Of a stretch of DNA of 64,000 bases, positions 55,880 through 63,942 are shown piece by piece (positions within the stretch are counted from its first letter, which is position 1; each line of letters opens with the position of its first letter). A model generated the notes under the pieces. The model was not told the origin of the DNA. It worked only from the letters and a program-made list of their open reading frames with translations, and searched no databases. The stretch spans positions 62,001-126,000 of the forward strand of contig NZ_SMAI01000012.1 in assembly GCF_004346185.1 (NCBI RefSeq), given 5' to 3'. A program made the translations under genes and the position numbers. The DNA comes from Aquabacter spiritensis (GTDB taxonomy: Bacteria; Pseudomonadota; Alphaproteobacteria; Rhizobiales; Xanthobacteraceae).

Positions 55880-57043
55880 TCAGCTCCCGGCGGCCGGTGC
55901 CCCGGTCTGGCGCTTGATGTCCACCCTTGCGCCGTTGCGGAGAGCGAGTTGTCCCTGTGTGACGACCGTCTCGCCGCCCGCGAGACCCGATATGATCACC
56001 GCCTCGCCGTCGATGGTCCGGCTGACGCCGACCGGCACCACCTTCGCGGTGTTGTTCTCGATCACGAAAACGAAGGTCCCGGCTTGGCCACTCTGCACCG
56101 CCTCGGCGGGGACGGTGACCATGTTCGGCTCCATCCGCAGCGTGACGGTGACGTCCCCGAGCGTTCCCGGCCACAGCCGCTCGTCGGCGTTCTCGAATTG
56201 CGCCCGCACCATGAGGGTGCCGGTCTGAGGATCGATCGTGTTGTCCAGCGCCGCGACCCGCCCGCCGGACACCCGCTCGTCCGAGCCCTGCAGACGGAAC
56301 CGCACGTCGGCTCGGGCCATATTGGTGCGCAACTCCGTCAGATAGCGCTCCGGCACGCCGAAGGCGATGTAGATCGGCTTGATCTGCCGGATCGTCGCCA
56401 GCGTGTCGTCGACCCGGATCACGGCACCCGGACGCACCCCGGACACCCCCATGCGCCCCGTCACCGGGGCCTTGATCTCATAATAGGAGCGCTGAACTTG
56501 CAGGGCCTGAAGGTTCGCCTCGTTCTGCTGGACGGTCGCGCGCTGAACGTCGACAGTCGTCTTCGCGTCGTCCACCTGAACTTGCGAGACCGCGCTGCGG
56601 GCCAAAAGCCCAACATAGCGCTCGACATCGCGCTGCGCCTTTTCGAGCTGGGTCTTGTCCCGCGAGAGCGTCGCCTGTGCCTGGAGGATTTGCGCATCGA
56701 TTTCGCGGGGATCGAGGACGAACAGAATGTCGCCTTCCTTCACGGCGGCACCATCCTCGAACCGCACCTCCTCGACCCGGCTCGCCACCCGCGTGCGGAT
56801 CGTCACCGTAACCATCGGCTCGACCGTGCCCAGCGCGTCGACGCGCAGCGGCACGTCCTTTCGGACGGCGGTTGCCGCGACCACCGGAATGGCCCGGTTA
56901 CCGGCCGGCTGCGCATTTGCGGCGACGCCGCTTTTACCGGTGAAAGCACCGCTCTGCCAGAGCCATCCTCCGGCGCCGACCATAGCCAGCACCGCAAGCG
57001 TCAGCAGAAGCCGCACGCCGCGTGATCTCGTCCCCGATGCCAT
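55880..57043 (-). CDS. RND efflux periplasmic adaptor (MdtA-like)
   Basis: This 387-residue membrane-fusion protein has one N-terminal helix (LLLTLAVLAMVGAGGWLW), the barrel-sandwich start VRKDVPLRVDALGTVEP, and a coiled-coil hairpin (LQAQATLSRDKTQLEKAQRD). The lipoyl and beta-barrel strands follow. It bridges the RND pump to an outer-membrane channel. It is the first gene of the pair. Confidence 0.93.
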   Translation of the reverse strand: MASGTRSRGVRLLLTLAVLAMVGAGGWLWQSGAFTGKSGVAANAQPAGNRAIPVVAATAVRKDVPLRVDALGTVEPMVTVTIRTRVASRVEEVRFEDGAAVKEGDILFVLDPREIDAQILQAQATLSRDKTQLEKAQRDVERYVGLLARSAVSQVQVDDAKTTVDVQRATVQQNEANLQALQVQRSYYEIKAPVTGRMGVSGVRPGAVIRVDDTLATIRQIKPIYIAFGVPERYLTELRTNMARADVRFRLQGSDERVSGGRVAALDNTIDPQTGTLMVRAQFENADERLWPGTLGDVTVTLRMEPNMVTVPAEAVQSGQAGTFVFVIENNTAKVVPVGVSRTIDGEAVIISGLAGGETVVTQGQLALRNGARVDIKRQTGAPAAGS

Positions 57044-57209
57044 TAGGTTCCTCGAACCGCCTCGGCCGCCCGCAACGATGTCCCGCCGCGGCCTGACCTC
57101 GGTCGCGAGGGTACACGCAGCCTGTTTGCATTGCGATCACGATATCGTTCGCAAGGCTTACCATCTTGTCATGTTTGCCGGCGATTCCAAGCCCTTTGGT
57201 GGTGCCCCC

Positions 57210-58409
57210 TCACCGCCAGACGGACACCGCTCGTCCGAGCCGCTCCAATGCGAGGTCGAGGGTGGCGTCGTTCTTTGCGAAGCAGAAGCGCACCACCGAG
57301 CGCACCGCGTTCTCGGCGTAAAAGGCAGAGACAGGAATGGCTGCGACGCCGTGGGCGCGGACGAGGTCCAGGCAGAATTGCTCATCGTCCAAGGATGAAT
57401 CGACGGCCGCGAGGTCCACGGTCAGAAAATAGGTCCCGGCACTCGGCAGCACCGGCAGGCCCAGCGCAGTCAGTCCCGCAGTCAGGTGGTCGCGGGCGCG
57501 CTGCAGGTCCGACCGCATTGCGTCAAAATAGGCTTCGTCTTTGCCGAGACCATAAGCGACGGCGGTCTGGAGATTGGGCGGCGTCGTGAAGGTGAGAAAC
57601 TGATGCGCCTTGCTCAGCACGCGCATCAGAGGCGGCGCCGCGCAGACCAATCCGACCTTCCATCCGGTCATGCCGAATATCTTTCCGGCGGAACCAATCT
57701 TGACGGTGCGCTCGCGCATGCCGGGCAATGCCATCATCGGCAGATGACGACGGCCGTCGAACACGATGTGCTCCCAGACCTCGTCGCAAACTGCAATTAC
57801 ATCATAGCGCAGGCAGAAATCGGCGAGCAGCTCCATTTCGGCGCGGCAGTGCACCACACCGGTCGGGTTCTGCGGATTGTTGAACAGGACCAGTTTGGTG
57901 CGCGCGGAGAAGACGGCCGCGAGCGCGCCCTCGGTGATGCGCCAGGCCGGCGGCTCCAGGCGGATCAGCTTCGGCACGCCGCCGGCGCGCAGGACGAGCG
58001 GGAGATAGGCATCGTAGAGCGGTTGAAACAGCACGACCTCGTCGCCCGGCTCGATGAGGGCGAACAGCGCGCCGGCCAATGCCTCCGTGGCACCGGACGT
58101 GACCATGACTTCACAGTCGGAATCGAGCGCAAGACCTTGCCAGCGCCGATAATGGTCCGCCGCCGCGCGGCGCAGCTCCGGCAACCCCATCATCGGGGGA
58201 TACTGGTTCCACCCCTCGATCAGGGCCTCGGCCGCCTTGGCGCGGACATCGGCGGGACCGGGATCGTCGGGAAAGCCCTGGCCGAGATTGACCGCCTGGT
58301 GCTCCCGCGCCAATCCCGACATGACCTCGAAGATCGTGGTCGGAAGGTTGGAATAGACCGGATTGAAGCTGCGGGCCGGGGACGTCCCGACGGAGGGGGA
58401 GAGAGGCAT
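57210..58409 (-). CDS. Class I/II pyridoxal-phosphate aminotransferase
   Basis: This 399-residue fold-type I enzyme contains NPVYSNLPTTIFEVMSGLA, VNLGQGFPDDPG, YDAYLPL, FNNPQNPTG, CDEVWEHIVFD and the PLP lysine in GSAGKIFGMTGWKVG. It resembles the YbdL/kynurenine aminotransferase group, which uses methionine or aromatic amino acids; the exact substrate is not visible. The ATG at 58409 is preferred to a GTG 21 bp upstream, but neither has a strong ribosome binding site. Confidence 0.9.
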   Translation of the reverse strand: MPLSPSVGTSPARSFNPVYSNLPTTIFEVMSGLAREHQAVNLGQGFPDDPGPADVRAKAAEALIEGWNQYPPMMGLPELRRAAADHYRRWQGLALDSDCEVMVTSGATEALAGALFALIEPGDEVVLFQPLYDAYLPLVLRAGGVPKLIRLEPPAWRITEGALAAVFSARTKLVLFNNPQNPTGVVHCRAEMELLADFCLRYDVIAVCDEVWEHIVFDGRRHLPMMALPGMRERTVKIGSAGKIFGMTGWKVGLVCAAPPLMRVLSKAHQFLTFTTPPNLQTAVAYGLGKDEAYFDAMRSDLQRARDHLTAGLTALGLPVLPSAGTYFLTVDLAAVDSSLDDEQFCLDLVRAHGVAAIPVSAFYAENAVRSVVRFCFAKNDATLDLALERLGRAVSVWR

Positions 58410-58482
58410 GACGGCGCGAACTCTGGGCACGGCTGAATCAACCCGGCTCTACCCGGTTTGGCCAAGCCGCGAAAGCGCAGTG

Positions 58483-58839
58483 TCAGTCGGCGCGACCGGG
58501 CGCACCCGCCAGCGGCTCCAGCGCCATCGAAAGGTCGGCCTCCGTGACGCTTGTCATCGGCATCAGCAGCTTGGCGGCCTCGGTCCGGCGTCCCGCCCGC
58601 ATGACCAGGATGACAGTCTCCGCGCCGCCGCAGCCGGGATCGCCGCAGGCGATCTCGGAGACGCTCACGGTCGCGTCCGCGTCCAGGTGAAGGAGCGTCC
58701 GCACCTTTTCGGCAAGGTCGCGCGCCGCATCCCGCGCGGCGGACCGGGCCTCGGCACCTTCTCCGCGGCCCCTCATGAACAAGCGCACGCTATCCTCCCC
58801 AGGCTCCGTATGCGGAAGCCTTGCGTCTCGAATGGCCAT
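58483..58839 (-). CDS. Conserved small protein with CGDPGC motif
   Basis: The 118-residue protein has an Arg/Glu-rich start, a helix and a characteristic IACGDPGCGGAETVILVM segment. The two cysteines and the following ET resemble the CxDPxCPxxET motif of nitrate-reductase-associated and related small proteins. It lies 25 bp after the antiporter stop in the same direction, so it is probably co-transcribed. Start is ATG 58839 or GTG 58848. Function is unknown. Confidence 0.65.
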   Translation of the reverse strand: MAIRDARLPHTEPGEDSVRLFMRGRGEGAEARSAARDAARDLAEKVRTLLHLDADATVSVSEIACGDPGCGGAETVILVMRAGRRTEAAKLLMPMTSVTEADLSMALEPLAGAPGRAD

Positions 58840-58863
58840 GCCCGGCACGGGCCCGATGCGACC

Positions 58864-60651
58864 TCATCCGCGTTGCGCGCCCGATCCGGAGACAATCCTG
58901 CGGGCGCGTGTCTTCCATCGGTCGAGCCGACCCGGTGGGGCGGCATCCGAGGCCTCGCCGAGCCGCAAAGCAACCTGCGTGACCCGGCCGGAATCCACCC
59001 TCCTGACCTCGACGAAGGCAGCGCCGAGGGCAAAGCGCATGCCCGGCATCGGCCGGTCGTCGGCGCGATCGGCAAAGGCGTCGGCGAGCGTCACGTGGCG
59101 ATCGGCCTCTGCGACCGCAAGGCCGTAGAGATCCGCCACGTCGCCGATCCGCACGTCGCCGGAAAATGGGAAGGCGGCGTCGTCCCCCCAGACCAACGGC
59201 TCCGACATGAACACCCGGTCGAGTTGTTTCACCCTCTGCGGCGGCGTCAGGAGATAGACATAATCGCCAGACAGGAACGCACCGGCCTCCTCCGCCCCGA
59301 GGATATGCCCTGCCCGCACCACGAGAAGGGGCCGCGTCCAAGTCGGAAGCAGGCCGGGCGCGATCGTCGGCGTCTGCGCGGTCACGGGATAGCCGACCAG
59401 TTCGTGCTCGCTTTGGCCGGGAAGGTCGATCTCGAAGCGGCGCGGCTCGCGCATCGGACCCGACAAAGCGACACCGAGCCGGCGCGCGGAGGTCGCGAGA
59501 GTCGCGCCATGGAGCACCAGAGAAACCAGGACGACGATGAACGCGATATTGAAATAGAGCGGTGCCAAAGGCAGTTGGGCCAGCATCGGAATGGTCGCGA
59601 GAAAGATCGAAACCGCCCCGCGCAGGCCGGCCCAGGACACGAACGCCTTTTCCCGGAACGAGAAGCCGAACCAGGTAAGGCATGTGAATACCACGGCGGG
59701 CCGGGCCACGAGAACGAGGAAGCCCGCCACCGCGAGGCCCGCGGGCAGCGACTCCATCAGTCCGCGCGGGGTGACGAGCAATCCGAGCATGGTGAACATC
59801 ACGATCTGGCAAAGCCACGTGATGGTGTCGTGGAAGCTGGTGATCCCAGCGATACCTCGGACTGGACGATTGCCGAGCACCAGGCCGGCGAGATAGACGG
59901 CGAGAAATCCCGAGCCCTGCAGAAGGGCGGTGAGCGCGAAGGTGAACACGGCGACGGCCACCACCATCACCGGCTGAAGCCCGCCCGGCAGATCGATGCG
60001 GTTGAGGAACACCGCCAGAAGAAATCCCATGCCGACGCCCATCAGCGCGCCCACTGTCATCTCGCGGAACACCCCAAGGACGATGGTCCACCCGACATCG
60101 CCGGTGCCCGACGTGATCAGTTCGACCAGCAATACCGTAAGGAAGACCGCCGCGGGATCGTTGGTGGCCGATTCCACTTCGATCACCGCACCAACCCGGC
60201 GTCCGAGCCGCAAGCCCTGGGCGCGGACCAGAAAGAGGACGGCGGCGGCATCGGTGGAGGCGACAATGGCGCCGACCAGCAGGCTCTGGAGCACGGTGAG
60301 GCCAAGCAAAGGCCCCGCTACGAGTGCCACGAGCCCAGCCGTGGCGACCACGCCGACCGTCGAAAGAAGCAGAGCGGGCGCAAGGGCACCCCGCATCGTG
60401 GCGGCGCGCATGCGCAAACCACCGTCGAACAAGATCACCGCCAGGGCCGCGGAGCCCACCATGTAAGTGGCCCAGAAGTCGCTGAAATGGATTCCGCCCG
60501 GACCGTCCTCTCCGGCCACCATGCCGATCAGCAGGAACATCAGCAGGATCGGCGCACCGAACCGGGCCGCGACCAGGCTGGAAACCGTTCCCGCCACGAC
60601 CAGAGCGGCACATATGAGGAGGACCACATTAGACAGAAACACGGCTTCCAT
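58864..60651 (-). CDS. Potassium/proton antiporter (CvrA/NhaP2-like, CPA1)
   Basis: This 595-residue protein has 12-13 helices with the CPA motif GAIVASTDAAAV (the ion-binding Asp) and EVESATNDPAAV. A cytosolic C-terminal part follows from about residue 400, containing a TrkA-C-like region and a CorC-type end (DVADLYGLAV). It exchanges K+ or Na+ for protons for pH and volume control. Length and domain order match CvrA. Confidence 0.92.
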   Translation of the reverse strand: MEAVFLSNVVLLICAALVVAGTVSSLVAARFGAPILLMFLLIGMVAGEDGPGGIHFSDFWATYMVGSAALAVILFDGGLRMRAATMRGALAPALLLSTVGVVATAGLVALVAGPLLGLTVLQSLLVGAIVASTDAAAVLFLVRAQGLRLGRRVGAVIEVESATNDPAAVFLTVLLVELITSGTGDVGWTIVLGVFREMTVGALMGVGMGFLLAVFLNRIDLPGGLQPVMVVAVAVFTFALTALLQGSGFLAVYLAGLVLGNRPVRGIAGITSFHDTITWLCQIVMFTMLGLLVTPRGLMESLPAGLAVAGFLVLVARPAVVFTCLTWFGFSFREKAFVSWAGLRGAVSIFLATIPMLAQLPLAPLYFNIAFIVVLVSLVLHGATLATSARRLGVALSGPMREPRRFEIDLPGQSEHELVGYPVTAQTPTIAPGLLPTWTRPLLVVRAGHILGAEEAGAFLSGDYVYLLTPPQRVKQLDRVFMSEPLVWGDDAAFPFSGDVRIGDVADLYGLAVAEADRHVTLADAFADRADDRPMPGMRFALGAAFVEVRRVDSGRVTQVALRLGEASDAAPPGRLDRWKTRARRIVSGSGAQRG

Positions 60652-60788
60652 CGACGCCTGGGACCTCCATTGGATTCGGTCAAAAAAAGTACTGTAGCCG
60701 CTTTGGCGGCGGGAGCGTATTGTGAGTTCCCTTCGCCCGAAGGCTATGATCGTCGGGAGGGGAGTCGCGCTGGGGAGCGGGGGGAATT

Positions 60789-61067
60789 ATGATGACTGTG
60801 CATACATCTGCTTATGCCTATCTCGTAAAATCATGGCTGGTCACGTCGTCCGGCGCGATGCTCGCGGAGCCTGACACGATTTGCTTCGACCTCGATCTGG
60901 CCCTCGACATGGCTGATTCCGACCGCGGCTATACGGCCGGACTGTCGGTTTATGCGCTGGGAGCGGATGGGCAATTGCTCGCCGATTTTCCTTTGATGAG
61001 CCACGGGTCTCCCGCCCCTGCCGGTCTGACGGAAATGATGCCCCATCCGCGCGCGGCAGTGGCCTGA
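60789..61067 (+). CDS. Hypothetical 92-residue protein
   Basis: A GGGGG-rich ribosome binding site lies just before the ATG at 60789. The sequence has CFDLDLALDMADSDRGYTAG and ends in a proline/alanine tail. I recognise no domain, and there is no signal or membrane segment. It is divergent from the antiporter gene. Confidence 0.5.
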   Translation: MMTVHTSAYAYLVKSWLVTSSGAMLAEPDTICFDLDLALDMADSDRGYTAGLSVYALGADGQLLADFPLMSHGSPAPAGLTEMMPHPRAAVA

Positions 61068-61186
61068 ACGCCACTCTCGGGCGGGCTTCATTTTAAGAAG
61101 AGATTGCCACTCGCCCGATAAATCGGATGCAGGATGCCGCTCACGCGGCCCCAAGCCCTCGCGCCACCGTCCCCGCGACGTCCGCG

Positions 61187-61378
61187 CTAAAAACGGCCAT
61201 TGGCGAAGCGCAGCGCCTCGATCGGGCTGCGAAACCGCAGCAACCGCACCGCTTTGCTTCCGCACAGGTCGCACCTGAGTTTCGGCGGCGCTTCTTCCGA
61301 CGGGGCCTGTTCGAGGCGAGAGGAGCCGGTCCCGATGATGGAACGGCGGCGGCAACGGGGGCATTCGGCGCAGAGCAT
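61187..61378 (-). CDS. Small zinc-ribbon-like protein
   Basis: The frame from ATG 61378 encodes 63 residues with MLCAECPRCRRRSIIG, then LRCDLCGSKAVRLLRF: two CxxC knuckles, which should bind zinc. The start could lie further upstream, since another CxxC-like pair (HCRRC) precedes it in frame. The composition differs from the arginine-rich shadow frames around it. It follows the nuclease-like gene on the same strand. Function is unknown. Confidence 0.55.
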   Translation of the reverse strand: MLCAECPRCRRRSIIGTGSSRLEQAPSEEAPPKLRCDLCGSKAVRLLRFRSPIEALRFANGRF

Positions 61379-61451
61379 TCCCTCTACGATCACCAAACAG
61401 CGCCGGCAATGAGGCCGACGCCAAGGAATCCGGATCCCGTTGCGTTTCGCT

Positions 61452-62003
61452 TCAGGACCTCCCGGCACCTTGCGTTGAGGACCCGCGGCTCCCGGTGGGG
61501 CTCCATGGCGTCTTGAACGAGAAACGCCAGAATCCCGCGTCGGCGATCTTGGCCGCCTCCGCCTCCGCGGCATAGTCCCCCGGGCCGAGGGGAAAGGCCC
61601 AACCGGCCCGCACCTGCGCGCCGGCGACGTCCATCCCGTTCACGTAGCACCGCGCGACCAGACGGGTGTAGACGTCGATCCCTGTCGGAAAGCACGCGAC
61701 CGGCGCGAGACCGAGCCGCGCATGCAAGGCCAGCGCCGCCCTTTCGCCGCAGCGCCATGTCTGCGCCTTGCCCTTCTCGGTGCACATCATGCTGGCGGGC
61801 GGTGCGGTGATGCCGGCCAAGCGGATGCTCCGGCCGGAAATCTCGATCGTCGCCCCGTCGATCACGCTGGCGCGGCCGAACAGATACTCCGATAGCGCGG
61901 GCACCGGGATCCCTTGCGCCATCGCGCCGGAGATGGAGGCGCAAACGCCGAGGCAGAAAGTGACGGCGGCGGCAAACAGCGAGGGAGGTGCAGGGTGCGA
62001 CAT
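61452..62003 (-). CDS. Exported staphylococcal-nuclease-like protein, probably inactive
   Basis: The start at 62003 gives a signal peptide (SLFAAAVTFCLGVCASISGAMA). The 183-residue protein has the SNase fold order: VIDGATIEISGRSIRLAGIT, CGERAALALHARLG, RLVARCYVNGMDVAGAQVRAGWAF. In active enzymes the first motif is DGDT and the second GIDAPE; here they read DGAT and GITAPP, so the calcium-binding Asp residues and the general-base Glu are missing. Binding without cleavage is the likely state. Confidence 0.8.
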   Translation of the reverse strand: MSHPAPPSLFAAAVTFCLGVCASISGAMAQGIPVPALSEYLFGRASVIDGATIEISGRSIRLAGITAPPASMMCTEKGKAQTWRCGERAALALHARLGLAPVACFPTGIDVYTRLVARCYVNGMDVAGAQVRAGWAFPLGPGDYAAEAEAAKIADAGFWRFSFKTPWSPTGSRGSSTQGAGRS

Positions 62004-62140
62004 CGGCGCATGAAAGCAAACCTCGCGCCTCGACACCAGCGTCATCGCCGTCGAAGCGAACGAGGGTCCGCCACCAGGCCCGAGCGGAAATCCGATGCCA
62101 TCGGACTTATCTCGAAGAAGGACAGGACGTACCCAACAAC

Positions 62141-62257
62141 AAAAAAGCCCCGCTTTCGCGAGGCTTCCTGTCTCCAGCTATGCTCCAGGATCGGAGTACA
62201 TCCGTCCGTCTCCCAGGTCGCTCGTCAAAGCGCCACTGCCGAATGACGTCCTTCTAG
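62141..62257 (-). ncRNA. Candidate small RNA with own promoter and intrinsic terminator
   Basis: In the gene-free 62004-62409 stretch the minus strand carries TTGAAA (62288-62293) and CACAAT (62264-62269) 18 bp apart. About 95 bp further on is a hairpin AAGCCTCGC-GAAA-GCGGGGCTT (62145-62166; one mismatch, GNRA loop) that runs into six U residues. No coding frame fits between. The predicted transcript is about 117 nt. The family is not recognised; expression is untested. Confidence 0.5.
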
Positions 62258-62409
62258 ACGGCCATTGTGTCAGGAGAAAGGCGGCTGTTTCAATATTCGC
62301 GCTTGCCGTGGTAAACTCCGTCTCTGTCGGGAATTTTCATTCGCCTTATTCCTGGGGAAATGATTAAATATTCTGACGGTATGGACGCTGAATAACGATC
62401 GGATATAAA

Positions 62410-62670
62410 TTGCAGGTCTTTGTAAGAGACAACAATATCGAACAGGCTCTCAAGGTCTTAAAGAAAAAGATGCAGCGTGAAGGCGTTTTCCGCGAGATGA
62501 AACAGCGGAAATCCTATGAAAAGCCCTCGGAACGACGCGTGAGAGAGCAAGCGGAAGCCGTCCGTCGGGCGCGGAAGGCCGCGCGGAAAGTCGCCCAGCG
62601 CGAAGGGCTGATTCCCCGCAAGCCGGCCAAGCCGCGAACGGATCGGCCGGCGGCGGCGCAGCCGAGATAG
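62410..62670 (+). CDS. rpsU: 30S ribosomal protein S21
   Basis: The 86-residue product starts [25 protein letters not shown], diagnostic of S21, and has an Arg/Lys/Pro-rich tail. The only possible start is TTG at 62410, since an in-frame TGA lies 21 bp upstream; GGA sits 6 bp before it. S21 assists the 30S subunit in initiation. A weak start may keep its level low. Confidence 0.93.
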   Translation: MQVFVRDNNIEQALKVLKKKMQREGVFREMKQRKSYEKPSERRVREQAEAVRRARKAARKVAQREGLIPRKPAKPRTDRPAAAQPR

Positions 62671-62703
62671 TCGCCCGATAACCCGATTTTCAGGAGCCTT
62701 GCG

Positions 62704-62832
62704 ATGGCAAAAAGTCAGAAGCGCAGCAGCCGCGAAGTCAAGAAACCGAAAAAGGTCAAGGAGGCCGCCGCCCCTCCGGCCGCCTTCAGCAAGGGCATCG
62801 CGATCGGCGGCGACGCGGCGAAGCGGAAATAG
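62704..62832 (+). CDS. Small basic protein of 42 residues
   Basis: After CAGGAG, an ATG at 62704 opens MAKSQKRSSREVKKPKKVKE, followed by an Ala/Pro segment and GIAIGGDAAKRK. Short lysine-rich proteins of this kind occur in Hyphomicrobiales. It lies 33 bp after rpsU on the same strand, so it is probably co-transcribed and may be ribosome- or nucleic-acid-associated. Confidence 0.6.
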   Translation: MAKSQKRSSREVKKPKKVKEAAAPPAAFSKGIAIGGDAAKRK

Positions 62833-62985
62833 CCCTGCGGAGCGTCGGAGCCTCACGGCCCGATGATCGACCGCGCCGGCGCGACGCCCGAACGGGGCGT
62901 CTCGCCGCCCTCCGGCATCAAACGACATTGCGGCTTGCCATGTCGTGGCGGACTGATTAACGTCATGGCGCGCGCAGTTGCCGAC

Positions 62986-63030
62986 TGGCGACCCCGGCAG
63001 GGCTCGAACCTGCGACCTGCTGCTTAGAAG
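62986..63030 (-). other. 3' fragment of tRNA-Arg(TCT), probable attachment site
   Basis: Read on the minus strand, the 45 nt run from the anticodon loop (CTTCTAA), through the 3' anticodon stem GCAGC and T arm GCAGG-TTCGAGC-CCTGC, to the acceptor CGGGGTC, discriminator G and CCA. The 5' half is absent: the match stops after the loop. A tRNA 3' half left at one edge is the signature of site-specific integration. On this strand the element would extend to the right. Confidence 0.75.
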
Positions 63031-63290
63031 AAAGAAAATTGCGGCCAATGTGGCCACTTTGGCGAGCAACAATTCAGAGATTTCAAGGCTCTTCGCACGA
63101 GGTACCGCGTGTGCATGCACGACCATGCAGAGCCCCGCTGCCCTTCACCGCGGGGACTGCGTAGTAGATCGGATCTAACCTCTCAGCCGCCGACATACTG
63201 ACGTGGCTGTGAATGAGTTGCGCGACCGATCGAGCCTGTCGAAACGAGTGCCCCCTTGAGGGCGAGCACACTGCCGGCTTCCAGATTCGC

Positions 63291-63662
63291 CTAAAGACCC
63301 AAGGCCTTCCTGAGCTCATCGTTCATCCGCGCTTGCCACCCAGGGCCGCTGGCTCTCAGCGCGGCCAATACGTCGGTGTCAAGCCGCACCGAAATTTGCG
63401 CCTTGGGGCTATCAACCCTCGGGCGACCGCGAGGGCGCGTAAGCGTGCCTTGGGCCGGACGGATCACCTTTCCGCCTTCCGCGAGTTCAGCGCGGGCAAG
63501 CTGCTCATCCGTCCATTCCGGGGCTTCATCCGGCGGTTCATTAAGGTTCTGATGTGAAAGGCTTTTCCATCCGCGCTCCCGAACGAGTTCCTCATTCCCT
63601 ATCAAGCGAGCGATTTCCTCAGGAGGTGAGGTGGGGGAGGACTTTTCGTGCTTCTTTCTCAT
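63291..63662 (-). CDS. brnA: BrnA-family antitoxin
   Basis: This 123-residue protein has a middle segment typical of BrnA (NEPPDEAPEWTDEQLARAE, with GGKVIRPAQ) and a C-terminal ribbon-helix-helix (KAQISVRLDTDVLAALRASG, GWQARMNDELRKAL). BrnA binds the BrnT toxin and represses the operon. The gene follows brnT and overlaps it by 44 bp. The toxin-first order is normal for this family. Confidence 0.9.
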   Translation of the reverse strand: MRKKHEKSSPTSPPEEIARLIGNEELVRERGWKSLSHQNLNEPPDEAPEWTDEQLARAELAEGGKVIRPAQGTLTRPRGRPRVDSPKAQISVRLDTDVLAALRASGPGWQARMNDELRKALGL

Positions 63663-63897
63663 GGCAGTGCCTCATCGAAATTACGTGGCGGCCACCGTCG
63701 CGGGGCGTCCAGACGACCATCACCAGCCGGTCGCGGACCAGGCCATAAGTCTGGAAACGCTCCTCGCCGTAGTCGAACCGATCATCCAGCAGCGTCAGCG
63801 TCCGGCCAGAAAATGCCTCGACACTGTCCACCTCAAGGTCCAGATCGCGCTCCCGAAGGGTATTTTCGCGCTTCGCGGGATCGCTGGTGACCTTCAT
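63619..63897 (-). CDS. brnT: BrnT-family ribonuclease toxin
   Basis: This 92-residue protein has the BrnT pattern: DPAKRENTLRERDLDLE, then DDRFDYGEERFQTYGLV, VMVVWTPRDGGRHVISMR and KEARKV. The conserved catalytic Arg, His and Glu/Asp are visible. It resembles RelE-type mRNA interferases in fold and is neutralised by BrnA. It lies in the probable element right of the tRNA-Arg fragment. Confidence 0.9.
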   Translation of the reverse strand: MKVTSDPAKRENTLRERDLDLEVDSVEAFSGRTLTLLDDRFDYGEERFQTYGLVRDRLVMVVWTPRDGGRHVISMRHCHEKEARKVLPHLTS

Positions 63898-63905
63898 TGA
63901 ATATT

Positions 63906-63942
63906 TGTATCACATTTATTCTAGCAGGCAATGTCTGTATCA
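63906..63942. promoter_or_regulatory. Direct repeats upstream of brnT, possible BrnA sites
   Basis: TGTATCA occurs at 63906-63912 and 63936-63942, 30 bp apart or about three helical turns, starting 9 bp before the brnT ATG. BrnA is a ribbon-helix-helix repressor of its own operon, so repeats here are candidate operators. Confidence 0.35.

Noticed and set aside
62986-63030. Intact tRNA-Arg gene
   Set aside because: Only the 3' half is present; the D arm and 5' acceptor strand are absent to the right of the anticodon loop.
62978-63178. 66-codon frame starting MPTGDPGRARTCDLL
   Set aside because: It is the translated tRNA-Arg fragment, a well-known kind of false gene.
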